Part shown: piece after piece, positions 1 to 10,755 of the stretch | Layout: every line of letters starts with the position of its first letter | Numbering within the stretch: position 1 is the first letter of the stretch | Assembly: GCA_007115705.1 (NCBI GenBank) | Contig: QXEO01000341.1 | Span: 1,426,001-1,490,000 of the forward strand | Length of the DNA stretch: 64,000 nucleotides | Source of the DNA: Dactylis glomerata | Lineage: Eukaryota; Streptophyta; Magnoliopsida; Poales; Poaceae | Direction of reading: 5' to 3' | Program-made: the position numbers and the translations under genes | Notes under the pieces: model-generated | What the model was told of the DNA's origin: nothing | Database searches by the model: none | What the model saw: the letters and a program-made list of their open reading frames with translations, nothing else

Positions 1-2099
1 CACTACACAATACTAACAACACTCCAAGCACACATACTTGTTTTCAAACAATAGGATTCATGTTGGATTTTATTGAGTTGGGTTGCAAGTTTTCTTTCAA
101 GTTTTCATTGAGTGTGTAAGTTAGATTTTTTTCTACCCTGTGTCATATGTTGTTTACTTTCTAAGCATTGGTATGAAACTAGGGGTATTAGGGCTAGTTC
201 AAGTGGAGAGGGATTAATTAAGTATATTGGTGTTTAGGGAAAGACTAAACTAAGTGTATAATAGGGATCTATCATTTTATGCTACATACTAAGGTTGGAT
301 TAGGGTCTAATTGATAGCACTAACAAGGTTTTAATTTCCTAAGATTGGACTAAACAGTAGATAAGTTAACTAGTGAGTTCATAAACCAAGTTTCAAGATT
401 TTAGGAGGTTTAAACAATTTTCTAGAATTTTCCTAAGATTAATAAGGCTATGGTCAAAGTATTCTTAGTAGATTAAATCACTAACTCAAATTGGATTCTA
501 ACTAGTTTCAGAGGCTAGATAATTTCCTAAGCTTTCCAACGCATATTTATTTGCTAAAAACGGATTTCTAAATCTCTTGGAATTAAAGTTTGAAAATCAT
601 ATCTGAAACATATTTAAAATGAGCGGGAAAATAAATAAAATCGTTTCGGACCGAATTTTACTGAACTAGGCCGATTTCAGCAGAAACCCGAACGGGCCGG
701 CCCAGTACCGCTTCGCCAGGGGCGGGATACGTTCGAATTCGAACCTGACAGGTGGGACCTACGCGTCAGGTCACTTAAGTGACCGAACCGGTACGCTGCC
801 GTTGGATTCTAATCCAACGGCGCGTCTGCGTCGTGTCCATCAGCGAGGGAGGGATCTCACCGGCGTGCAGTAGCGAAGATGACGGCGATGGCGAGGGATG
901 TAGGGGAAGCAGAACTCAATGGCGCGGGGCGGAAAAGGTTCCGGCGGCACTCCTCCTCTACCTCCCGGCGTCCGCTCGTCCAACGGCGGCCGAACGCGGT
1001 GGCGCCACCCGCGTCCAGTAGCTCGCCAGCGGAGTTGGCTACGTCGAACGGGAGAGAACTGGGGGAAGAGAAGATGTCTGGGAGCTTGCTGGGGACGGTG
1101 TGAGTTCACTCGTGTGCTCGGAGGGGCTTTTTATAGGCCAGAAGGGCGCGGGGGCTAGGGTTTCCAGTGGTGGCCGGGGCGGGGTGTCTGAAGACGTGCA
1201 CGGGCAAAGCCGGGCGCGGTGGCCTTGGGGGCGTGCTGGCGGGGTGTTGTCTCGGCGATGGGGCACTGTGGGCATGCTCTGGCGAGCTCATGCCGGTCGG
1301 CATCGTGCAGAGAGCAGAGGGAGAGAGAGGGGGGTCCGGGGTGTGTTCTTCCTCTTCTCCTCCATGTCTCCCGGCCTGGGTCGGGGCAGGGGAGGCTGGG
1401 GCTCGACCGAGGGATGTCCACGAGCATGGCTACAGGGCCTAGGGCGAACGGGAACAGCGTTGGCCACAGTAGCTTTGATTTTTCCTGGATTTCGCCCACC
1501 AAGTGTTCGACACAATGCCCGCAAGAATTCAAAATTCAAAATTTTGAAAAGTTTCACTTTGGGTTGTCAACATATTAATCAAGGATTCCAGAGATATTTT
1601 TGTTGAGCAAAAAGATGATGTTTTGCAGAAATAATATTTCAAATTTGGGGTATGGTCACTATTTCAGATTGAATCTTTGGCAGAGGTTTGAGTGAGGTTC
1701 TGATTTGAATTTTTGTTTGAAAATTCTTTGTTGAGTTAGTATGCAGCCTGGTCAAGCTCAACTAACTGACCATACCCTTACTTGATTTACAGATTGCTTA
1801 ATCTAAGTGTCCAAAGTAGGGTAGTCAATAATATTTCCTAGATCACACTTTTCTTCTCTTTTTCTTTATTACTTTTATTTCTAGTTTCTTTAGCTCTTAT
1901 AGTTTTTCTCTAATGCTTCTGTTAGTTAAGTTTGAATTAACTAAATATTGCACAACAAATTATAACACACATGAAATCATAGAAGACATATAAAAGAATT
2001 TCATGCATACATGCAATATGAATGAAAAAGTTTTATCTTGGTCCAAAATTTGGCACTTTAATTAATAGGAAATGGATTACAAATATTTGGGTTGTTACA
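1..2099 (-). mobile_element. Antisense chromovirus-type LTR, cut by the window start
   Basis: On the minus strand this begins at 2099 with TGTAACAACCC and then follows the same order of sequence blocks as the LTRs at 12580 and 18201: AT-rich start, a GC-rich promoter block (about 840-1400 here) and an AT-rich second half. Position 1 matches roughly position 2,110 of the 3,625-bp LTR of element 1, so about 1.5 kb of this LTR lies outside the window. It is clearly related to, but well diverged from, element 1. It interrupts LINE A directly before the codons for its reverse-transcriptase GDPLSP motif. A 5-bp target duplication would be GGGAT (2100-2104), but the partner is outside the window. 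Whether it is a solo LTR or part of a full element cannot be told. The open frames at 779-1606 are GC-rich shadows. Confidence 0.85.
1127..1135 (-). promoter_or_regulatory. TATA box of the antisense LTR
   Basis: The minus strand reads TATAAAAAG after GGCC, the same place and context as the TATA boxes at 13537 and 19158 in the related LTRs of element 1. It would drive transcription toward lower coordinates. Confidence 0.6.
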
Positions 2100-2680
2100 G
2101 GGATCCTTTGTCTCCACTTCTCTTCGTTTCTGCTGCAGAACTCTTGCAATGTGTGATTAATCATGCTTGGCAAAATGGGGAGATCTCCCTTCCTCTAGAT
2201 AACTCTTTTGATCTTGACTTCTCCATTGTCCAATATGCTGATGATACTCTCATTATCATGCCAGCTTGCCCCACTCAGCTCATGGCACTCAAGGCTTTAC
2301 TTGCTAAATTCTCATCCTCCACTGGCTTATTCATCAATTTCAGCAAATCATCCATGTTGCCCATTAATATTTCATCTGAGAGATGTCATGAACTAGCTAC
2401 TTTATTTGGCTGTGCTACTGAATCATTCCCATTCACATATCTTGGATTACCCATGGGAACTACAAGGCCAAGGATGGATGATCTCATTGGCATTCTTCAA
2501 AGGATTGACAGGAGACTTGTGGGTATTGCTGACACGTTATCTTTTGATGGTAGACTAACTGTGGTCAAATCCATTATATCTGATATTCCAAATTATGGTA
2601 TGTGCATCCTTAAGCTGCAACTTGGTTTCCTTGACCATGTGGACAACTCTTCTAGGATTTTTTTCTAGAAAGGGAAGAAT
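2100..2680 (+). pseudogene. LINE A ORF2, fragment 1 (reverse transcriptase)
   Basis: This is the middle of a plant L1-type LINE ORF2. The frame opens at the GDPLSP motif, followed by QYADDTLIIMP (catalytic YADD), then FPFTYLGLPMG and the thumb region ending in NSSRIFF. RT copies LINE RNA at the nicked target. The endonuclease and first half of RT are missing because the antisense LTR (1-2099) sits directly upstream; those parts may lie beyond the window. Element 2 was inserted at 2680 and the frame resumes at 22086. A TAG at 2666-2668 replaces what should be a tryptophan codon after RIFF. The three pieces of LINE A add up to about 1.75 kb and are dead. Confidence 0.9.
2676..2680. repeat. Target-site duplication of element 2, left copy (AGAAT)
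   Basis: The five bases before the LTR start TGTCGG are AGAAT; the five after the 3' LTR (22081-22085) are AGGAT. One mismatch is expected for an old insertion. The LINE A coding frame (KGK then DFQQKGKC) runs smoothly across the junction when one copy is removed, which supports the call. Confidence 0.75.
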
Positions 2681-3590
2681 TGTCGGTGTTTTGGATACCG
2701 GGGTATTCCGGTCCACCTGCTCCTAGGCCTCTTCAACGGCCCAGCTTCGGCCCAGGGTGCAACCACGACCGAAGCTGTTGGAGAAGACCCTCATGAGGAG
2801 GCGCCTCATGAGGAGAACGACGGCTAAAACTGCTAAGGACCAGAAGACCTCCTCAGAAGCTCGCGCTGGTGAGGGAAGGAGCCACGTCCACGTCAGCTCA
2901 GCACGTTTGCGTGCAGAGCAAGAAGATAAGGGACGGAAGACCGCGTACCGCCCACGCTACCCCCGACAGGGAGGAGACCAACTTTCGCAGTGCCTGCCTA
3001 AAGCGGCACAGTGGTTGTTGGCCACTCCCCTAAAAATAGCGTGGACGGTGCAGGGCGCCAGAGGAAGACGTCAGCTTCTTCCACCCACTCCGGTGGACCG
3101 GTGCCACTACTCTACGAAGACTACGTCCATAGAAGAATATAGTCTACATCTGTCCCCCCTCCTTGGACGTGTGTGGCAACCCCTTCCCCAAGAAGATAAG
3201 GGGAAGGAGGACCTTGGCGCTATAAAAGGAGAGGGAGGCCACCCCATAGAGGGGATCAAATCTTCATCTTCTTCAAGCTGCTAGCTGGGCACGCAGGTTC
3301 TTCAACCTCTGGCCAGTTAGAGCTTTTGTAACCAAGACCTTGTACACCTCGCGAGGTATCGCGTAGTAATATAAGAAGGCAGGAAGTAGGGGTTTTACCT
3401 CACCACGAGGGCCCTGAACCTGGGTAAAGCTCAGCGTCTCTCTCTGCAGTGGGTAGTGCGCTCGGCGACTCGAGGCTTCCGTCACCGTGTTTCGTTGCGA
3501 TCCTAGATCTCACACGTTCAGCCCCCTGCTTTCGAATCTTTGGGTCCGTCGCGTGGTACCCGTGTTCTTATGACACGAAATCCATCGACA
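2681..3590 (+). repeat. 5' LTR of element 2 (910 bp)
   Basis: Starts TGTCGGTGTT, ends CCATCGACA and is followed by the primer-binding site. It is paired with the 3' LTR at 11919-12579 plus 21831-22080 at about 96-97 percent identity. It carries a TATA box at 3221 and several CCTCRYGAGG palindromes (2789, 2804, 3347). The open frame at 2757-3284 lies wholly in the LTR and shows no protein family signature. Confidence 0.95.
3221..3228 (+). promoter_or_regulatory. TATA box of element 2 5' LTR
   Basis: TATAAAAG in GC-rich surroundings about 540 bp into the LTR; the same box is at 12459-12466 in the 3' LTR and at 57905-57912 (minus strand) in element 4. It should place the start of genomic RNA near 3250. 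Confidence 0.75.
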
Positions 3591-3592
3591 TT

Positions 3593-3611
3593 TGGCGCGC
3601 CAGGTAGGGGG
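3593..3611 (+). other. Primer-binding site of element 2
   Basis: TGGCGCGCCAGGTAGGGGG begins two bases after the 5' LTR. It is the usual position and style of a tRNA primer site in Tat-lineage elements of grasses; which tRNA primes is not determined here. The same motif is seen in reverse at 57523-57541 in element 4. Confidence 0.8.
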
Positions 3612-3644
3612 TTGTAGTGTGTTTTCTTTCAGATCTTCTTCGAC

Positions 3645-4382
3645 ATGGCCGACGCCAACGCAAGACTCGAGCGCCTTCGCCGCTGCAACACTGTCCGGTG
3701 ACAGACCGAGCCCATCTTCCGTCATCGTGAAGCTTCGGCCGGGGAAGAGGAGGAGGAAGATCTGGAGTCCTCCTACCTCCCATCTGGGTGCACAGAGCCT
3801 TCGCTCTCCTTTACCGCCACCGCCACTTCTCGCGCTCGTTCTGGGAGTCAGATGTCTCCTGCGCAGGCTCTCGCCATGGCGCAGGAGCTTCTGCGCTATC
3901 AACCCACTGATGACGGACGCGAGGGGTGGCGCGCTCGAATCGCCGAGCTCGTCGCCATCGCCAACGAAGACCCGGCCCAGGGCGGAGCCCAGGGCGCGGG
4001 GGAGCCAGATCCGGCGGCAGGGCGCCGCGCCCCGGGCGCCGGAGATGGGAAGGCCGCCAAGGCCAAGAAAGTCGCTTCCTGCACCGCGTCCTCGCCGCGC
4101 AGGGAGCCCAGCTGTCAAATCGTCCAACGCGCTCCGGAAGACGCACACGTCTCCCTTGAGCGCCGCCCCGAGAATCATGACCGCGCCATCGACGACATCG
4201 GCGAAGCTGGCAAGAACGTCAAGACCCCCAGGGAGCCCATTTACAACCCCGGGTGCCTTGCCCTCAATCGCCAGCAGCGCTACGTGGTCTGGCCTGACAA
4301 ATTCAAGCCGGACATCAGCGCGTGTTACGATGGGACTACAAACCCCGTCGAATTCCTCCAGCTCTACATTGTTGCCGTCTAG
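3645..4382 (+). pseudogene. gag: gag of element 2, N-terminal part (broken)
   Basis: Gag forms the particle that packages the RNA. The start ATG (MADANARLERLRR) is 55 bases after the LTR. The frame has an acidic stretch (GEEEEEDLESS), a low-complexity Ala/Gly/Pro region, and the conserved end GTTNPVEFLQLY. A TGA at 3699-3701 and a TAG at 4380-4382 interrupt it. The element 4 copy reads Trp-Gly over the first site (several bases differ) and Gln (CAG) at the second, so the TAG arose by CAG to TAG. The frame continues in the next feature without a shift. The 278-aa frame at 3592-4428 is an overlapping shadow. Confidence 0.85.
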
Positions 4383-5885
4383 GCCACGCGTGGAGATCAG
4401 CGTGCGATGGCCAATTGGTTCCCTATGACCCTCAAAGACGCTCCTCGAACTTGGCTCATGAATCTTCCTCACGAGTCTGTGACCTCGTGGAAGGATTTGT
4501 GCCGCCAGTTCGTTGCCAACTTCATGCCCACGTACGAGCGCCCCGCCACCAAGAACGATCTCAAGGCGGTGCATCAGTACAAGGGCGAGATGCTTCGTCA
4601 GTACATCCAGCGCTTCAGCCAGATGAGGAACAAGATCCCCAGGATCTCCAACGAGGAGGTCATCTCCGCGTTCTCCACGGGCGTCTCCGACATCAAAATG
4701 AGAGAGAAACTGTCCGTGAACGATGAGTTGACTTCCATCGTTAGGCTCTTCGAAATCGCCGACCGCTGCGCCAAGGCCGAGGAGGGGAGGCTCTTCATGC
4801 ACAATCTACCGGAGGCGCTTCCCCCAAAGTCGAAGTCCAAGGACCCCAAGCGTAAGGAGGCTGCCGTTCTCACGGCGGAGCCCGAGCATAAGCAACGCCG
4901 TGGGGACCGCTCCGAACGCGACAAGGGTCGGCGCCGGTGCTACTGCATCCTCCATAAAAAGGACACCCACAATACCGACGATTGTTGGATTGTCCGAAAG
5001 TTTCACGAGGAAAATGGTGTCACCAAGCGCCGTGGGAGCAGCCGCAGCAACGTCAAGGGCGGATCCCAGGGCGATCGCTGCGACGACGACCGAGACGAGG
5101 GTCGCCGCCGCGACAGTCTGTCTCACACAGATCCCGAGCCGCTGCCGCTGCCTCCACCAGCGAATGATCATTGTGAAGAGAACCAGGGGGGCTATCAAGA
5201 GCCGCAAGGTTTCGCCACTTGCCTCCTGGGTGGAGCTCAAGCTCCTTTATCTAATCGCCACTTCAAGCAGCTGTCGCGAGAAATCGCGGCGGCACAGCCC
5301 AACGTCGGCAACCGCTTAATGAAGTGGTCAACCAGCAAGATCGGCTTCGACGAGGAGGACCACCCGGCCTCCACCAGGGGTGTGGGCACAATTCCCCTCT
5401 TGTGCACGCCTACCATCAATAACATTGCCGTCAACCGCACTCTCATCGACGGAGGAGCGGGCCTTAACATCATCTCAGTCGAGGTCTTCGAGAAGATGCA
5501 GGTGCCATACCATCGGCTCATGCCAACCCGGCCATTCTTCGGGGTAACCGAAGGGTCTACAACGCCAATCGGGCAGGTACGCCTGCCTGTCACCTTCGGC
5601 ACCCGGGACAACTACAGGACAGAAAGCCTCGACTTCGATGTCGCCTACATTGCGCTGCCGTACAATGCCATCCTCGGCTACCCAGCCCTGGCAAGGTTCA
5701 TGGCGGCAATGCACCATGGCTTCAACGTCCTCAAGATTCAGGGCGTCAACGGCACGATCACTGTGCGTTGCAACGAGAAGGATGCTCTCCGATCTGTTGA
5801 GCACATTTACCGTGAGGCCGCCACCATGTTCCCCACCGACGAAGATCTACTGGAGCACTCCAGCGACCCCACGAGGAAGAAGTAG
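4383..5885 (+). pseudogene. gag-pro: gag core and aspartic protease of element 2
   Basis: In the same frame as 3645. Residues are counted from ATG 4407. Positions about 1-110 are the retrotransposon gag domain (ANWFPMTLKDAPRTWL, then YIQRFSQMRNKIP). A basic linker and a zinc-knuckle-like C-H-H-C follow near 177-193 (YCILHKKDTHNTDDC). The aspartic protease begins near 330 with LIDGGAGLNIIS, where DGGA replaces the usual DSGA/DTGA active-site triad, and continues through NAILGYPAL. Protease normally cuts the polyprotein into gag, RT and integrase. A TAG at 5883-5885 ends the segment; the element 4 copy has CAG there. Confidence 0.9.
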
Positions 5886-7541
5886 CTCGTATCCCAAGAG
5901 CGGGCTGCAGCTAAGAAGGTCTCTCTCGAGCCCCACCTGCCGGGCTCGGCAGAGAAGAAGTTCGCCGCCTCTGCGTCGCCTACTCCAAGTGAGGACCTGG
6001 TCCATCCGATGCTGGACATGAGCATTGGGGAAGCTGCGGTACCCTCGGGAAGGAGGCCCCAGTTCACCCAAGAGCGCTCTGCAATGAAGAAGGTCCCGCT
6101 TCAGGCTGGGGGCTGCGAAAACTTCATCACCATCGGGGCAGGGCTTTCTCCCAAATAGGAAAGCGCGCTCGTCACCTTCCTGCGGGCAAACTCTGACATG
6201 TTCGCTTGGACTCCGTCAGATATGCCCGGCGTTCCCAGGGAGGTGATTGAGCACCACTTAGCCGTGTGCCCTCAGGCACACCCCGTGAAGCAGAAGACTA
6301 GGAAGCAAGCGCAAGAAAAGCAAGACTTCATCGTTCAAGAGATAGAGAAGCTGAAGAAGGCCAAGTTGATACGCGAGGTGGCCCACCCCACCTGGATCGC
6401 CAATCCGGTGGTCGTCCCAAAGTCCAATGGTAGTGGGCGCCTCTGCGTGGACTTCACAAGTCTCAACAAGGCCTGCCCCAAGGACCCTTATCCGCTCCCA
6501 AGGATAGACCAAATCGTCGACTCCACCGCTGGCTGTGACCTCCTTTGCTTCTTGGATGCTTTCCCCGGCTATCATCAGATCAAGATGGCAAAGGAGGACG
6601 AGGAGAAGACCGCCTTCATCACGCCTTGTGGTGTGTACTGCTACGTATGTATGCCCTTCGGCCTGAAGAACGCAGGAGCCACCTTCCAAAGGCTGATGCG
6701 TAAGGCCCTGGGGGCTCAGATGGGAAGGAATGCGGAAGCCTACGTCGACGACATTGTCGTCAAGACTCGCGAGAGTCACACCTTCATCGAGGATCTGGAA
6801 GAAACATTCGTCAACCTGAGAAAGGTAAACATTAGGCTCAACCCCGCCAAGTGCGCCTTCGGCGTGCCATCGGGAAAGTTGTTAGGGTTCCTCGTTTCTC
6901 ATCGTGGGATAGAGGCGAACCCTGACAAAGTCAAGGCCATCGAGGAAATGCGTCCTCCACGCAATCTCAAGGAAATGCAGTGCCTCGCGGGATGCATGGC
7001 AGCCCTGGGGCGCTTCATCGCGAGGAGCGGCGAGAAGGCTCTGCCCTTCTTCAAGCTCATGAAGCGCACTGGGAAGTTCGAGTGGACTCTGGAAGCCGAC
7101 AAGGCTTTCACCGAGCTGAAGAGGTACCTCACGAGCCCACCAATCATGGTTGCCCCAACGTTCCGCGAGCCCTTGCAGCTCTACATCGCAGCAACTCCGA
7201 GAATAGCAAGCGCTGTCCTCGTCGCGGAGCGAGACGCCAAGGTAATCGCCAAAGAGAAAGTTGATCCTCCCTGCCCGGGGGCTCCTCACGAGGTAGAGGC
7301 AGAAATCCCTTCTGTTCCTCAAGGGGGGCCACCTGCTGCAGCTTCGCCGACCGAGCCGCTCCCTCAGAGCGACTCTTCTGAGCCTCTTGAGGAGAGGAAT
7401 CCTGAGGGCATCACCAAGGTGCAGAAGCCCGTGTACTTCGTCAGCACGGTGCTACGCGACGCACGGGAGCGTTACACCATGCAGCAAAAGCTGCTCTACA
7501 CCCTGCTCATCGCTTCGCGGAAGCTACGCCACTACTTCTAG
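5886..7541 (+). pseudogene. pol: Reverse transcriptase and first RNase H of element 2
   Basis: Same frame as gag. A linker ends at an in-frame TAG (6156-6158) that element 4 also has. RT follows from about 6198: MFAWTPSDMPGVP, the fingers (LIREVAHPTWIANPVVV), LCVDFTSLNKACPKD, FLDAFPGYHQI, and the catalytic AEAYVDDIVVKT (YVDD near 6740). Then come the thumb and connection, and a first RNase H (about 7180-7541; LYIAATPRIASAVLV, PVYFVSTVLRDA) with a proline-rich insert. In Tat elements this first RNase H is usually a degenerate tether. A TAG at 7539-7541 replaces the CAG of the element 4 copy. Confidence 0.92.
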
Positions 7542-8747
7542 GGCCACCCGATAAAGGTGGTTACTGATCGTCCCCTGGAGACCATCCTACGCAATCCCAA
7601 CGTCACCGGGCGGGTGGCTGAATGGGCCGTGGAGCTTCAACCCTTCGAGATCTCCTTCGAAACTACAAAGGTAATCAAGAGCAAGGCTTTGGCCGAGTTC
7701 ACTGCCGAATGGACTAATCCGTTCGTCGACGAGCCTCCAGAGGTGGAGTCAACGCTCCCAGGAGAGGAGGCCCCAGGCCTCTGGGTCACGCACTTCGACG
7801 GCGCATTCAACCTCCCCGGCGTGGGAGCTGGTGCTGTCCTGACCTCTCCCTCTGGAGACAAGCTCTTCTACGCCATACAGCTCTGCTTTAAGCCTGAGCA
7901 CAAGGTCTCCAACAACATCGCGGAGTATGAGGGATTGCTCGCTGGCCTAAGGGCAGCGAACGCTTTGGAAATCAAGCGCCTCATCGTCAAGGGAGATTCA
8001 CAGTTGGTGGTGAACTTCTCCAACAAGAGCTACACTCCAAAGGATGAGCACATGGCGGCTTATCTCGAGGAGCATCGAAAGATGGAAAAACGCTCTCAAG
8101 GCTTGGAGCTGAAGCACGTCCCAAGGGGAGAAAACGTGGAGGCAGACCAAATCGCCAAGCGCGCCTCGCATCGCCTGGCGCAACCTACCGGCGTCTTCGA
8201 GGAGCGGCTCTTCAAACTGTCCGCCTCTCCGCCATCGTCCGGGTCTGACCCTCCGCCTGTCCTGCCGCCACCACCGGAGCAGGGGGCTCCGGACTGCGGG
8301 CCTCCTTCGGGTGACCGCGTCCTATTGGCATTGGCATGGCAAGAGGGAGTGGATTGGATCCTGGAGCTCAAGGCCTTCCTCGTCAGCAGCAGGCTTCCCG
8401 AAGATGAATCGGAGGCCGAGAGGATAGTGCGTCAAGCCTCAGGCTACCGCGTCAAAGACGGTGACTTGTACCGGCGTCGCCCAAACGGCATCGCTCTGAA
8501 GTGCATATCTACTCACCAAGGCCAAGAGCTTCTCAGGGACATCCACGCCGGCGAATGTGGGCATCATGCTTCTGCTTCAACTCTTGCCGCAAAGGCATAT
8601 CGAAGCGGCTTCTACTGGCCTTTGGCGCTCGGGGATGCGACAGAGATGGTCAAGAAGTGCAAGGCGTGCCAATTCCATGCCAAGCAGATTCATCAGCCGG
8701 CGCAGGAGCTGCAAACCATCCCACTCACTTGGCCCTTTGCAGTCTAG
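7542..8747 (+). pseudogene. pol: Second (archaeal-type) RNase H and integrase zinc domain of element 2
   Basis: Same frame. After the end of the first RNase H (VTDRPLETILRNPN), an archaeal-type RNase H spans about 7770-8190: HFDGAFNLPGVGAG (first Asp), NNIAEYEGLLAGL (Glu), VKGDSQLVVN (Asp) and GENVEADQIAK (last Asp). All four acidic positions of the fold are present. A proline-rich spacer leads to the integrase HHCC zinc domain (about 8540-8690, with HAGECGHH and CKACQFH). The frame ends at TAG 8745-8747, where element 4 has TGG. The extra RNase H supports assignment to the Tat lineage. Confidence 0.9.
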
Positions 8748-9593
8748 GGATTGGATATCCTCGGTCCATTTCCCAGAGCGCAAGGGGGCTACCGCTACTT
8801 GTACGTCGCCATCGACAAGTTTACCAAGTGGGTGGAGGTGGAGCCGGTGTGCACAATCCCGGCCAGGTCCGCGGTCAAGTTCATACGTGGGCTGGTCTGC
8901 CGCTTTGGTGTGCCTAACTGCATCATCACCGACAACGGCAGCCAGTTCACCAGCGGGCTGTTCCGGGAGTACTGCTCATCGGCCGGCATCAAGATCTGCT
9001 TCACTTTGGTCGCCTACCCCAGGAGCAATGGCCAAGCCGAGCGCGCCAACGCCGAAGTCCTCAAGGGACTCAAGACGAGAAGCTTTAACGCCAAACTCGA
9101 GGCCTACGGCAAAAAATGGTTAGACAACCTCCAATCCATCTTGTGGTCCATCAGGACTACCGCCACCAAACCTACTGGAGAGACTCCTTTCTTCTTGGTC
9201 TATGGGGCGGAGGCTGTTCTTCCCACCGACGTCAAGTTCGGGTCGCCAAGAGTGCTCGCCTTCAATGAAATTCGCCAAGAGGACCTCATCAAGGATCGCC
9301 TCCTCCAGCTCGAAGAAGCTCGGTGCCAAGCCGCGCTCCGCGCTGCGAGGTACCAGCAAGGACTACGCCGCTATCGCAGCCGCCATGTTCGAGCAAGGAC
9401 TCTGGAGGTCGGCGACCTGGTGCTGAGAAGAATACTCTCTCGCGAGGGCTTGCACAAGCTGTCTCCATTGTGGGAAGACCCCTTCAAGGTGACGCACATC
9501 GCCAGGCCAGGCTCGGCGTGGCTGGAAACCGCAGAAGGAGTACCGGTGGGGAACCCGTGGAACATAGCTCATCTGCGAAAGTTCTACCCTTAG
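8748..9593 (+). pseudogene. pol: Integrase core of element 2
   Basis: Same frame; the first Met is at 8751. The DDE core is complete: Asp 2 (MDILGPF), Asp 61 (CIITDNGSQF) and Glu 97 (GQAERANAEV), with 35 residues between the last two. Then come KWLDNLQSILWSIRTT and TPFFLVYGAEAVLP, and a C-terminal domain with GDLVLRR and PFKVTHIARPG. No chromodomain follows, as expected for Tat and unlike element 1. The polyprotein ends at TAG 9591-9593. Integrase joins cDNA ends to nuclear DNA and makes the 5-bp duplications seen here. Confidence 0.92.
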
Positions 9594-10755
9594 GTTCCTC
9601 ATGAGGAGGTTAAGACCGTTGTCACGGCACTTGTATCAGATCAAAAAGCTCTTCAGCACTGATATTAAGTTATAGTGCATTATAGCGCCTCTGCTTCGGC
9701 ATGATATTAAAATGGCATGAAGTCCATTTATTTTCTGCTGTACTCCACGCGGAAAGGGGTTATGCACGGTGTCTATGTTGGGGCCTTCGCCTGGAAAACA
9801 GCAAGCCCGAAAAACCCGAAGGGAATGATCTCTGATCGGGGGCGACGGCCCTGCTATCGATCACCTCCAAGTACCCATGGTGCTTAGTTCCTCGCGAAGT
9901 ACACCAGGAAATAAAAAATCTTCGAGGAAAGTACGAGGTGTGCCGAAGGCCCCCTCTAAGGACCAGCGCCTCGTGAGCAACCCTCACGAGCCTCGTGAGC
10001 AATCCTCACGAGGGAACAAGGACGCGTCGATGTGCACTGCATCCGTGGGAAAATTCCCTCTGCCAAGGAAGGCCTAACGTGGCAGGATTATTGAAGACAA
10101 AGGCCGCTCCGATCATCTTGCGAAGGAGACGCAGATCCGGAGGTCCGCGCCAGGCCCTTCACCTCATGAGCAACCCTTGACAAGGTATCGACGGTCTCTG
10201 GGCTCTCTTAAGCATCGACTTTTTCACGTCCGTGAGGGTCCATCTTCCCTCAACGATGAGGAAGGCCCCGTGAATCGCCAGGCGCGGCAATTTTCTCTTA
10301 GCTGCTGGCACAGATAGTGTCGCGCTCCTCCACGACGGAGAAGGTCCCTGTGCCGGTCACAGGGGCATCTTATTCGCTTTCTTTTTTCGTTTGTTTTACC
10401 AATTTGTTTTTCGTTTTCGGGGATTTGGGGTTTTTTGTTTTCCAACTCTTTCTTCAACTTCCAATCTCAGGAATCGCCTGACATCATCGCCGGTGCCGAC
10501 CCCGACATGAGCTCTGAGGTGCAGGGAGGCCTCCCATCGGCGTCGACAACTTGCTAGGGCTCTCGAGCGCTCAGTCGAGCAAGACAACGGCGGAAATCGA
10601 GAAGCAGAAAAGCAAAGAGATTTTCATTGCTAACCCCCTGCGGGGAAGAAGACAAGGGCACGGCGGGGCATTCCCTGCCGGCGCAGACTACATCGCAAAA
10701 GGGGGGAGGAGACTAGTTCCCCTCCCCAGGAGGCTACCGCGCCAAGGTCCCCACT
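9594..10755 (+). other. Non-coding spacer between pol and the antisense unit of element 2
   Basis: No protein signature in either direction. It holds a cluster of CCTCRYGAGG-type palindromes (9597-9606 and 9969-10013), the shared CGACGCGTC segment near 10023, and a T-rich stretch (10375-10445). Next to the antisense ORF it has what looks like that ORF's 3' untranslated region: on the minus strand a CAATGAAA motif at about 10622-10632. The same order appears in reverse in element 4 (43511-44756). Confidence 0.7.

Noticed and set aside
779..1606. Frames up to 168 aa near the window start
   Set aside because: They fall in the GC-rich promoter block of an antisense LTR; composition alone explains them.
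3510..4802. 430-aa minus-strand frame over gag of element 2
   Set aside because: The plus strand carries gag with clear homology to element 4; the minus frame is a shadow of GC-rich codons. A similar shadow (56662-57354) lies opposite gag of element 4.
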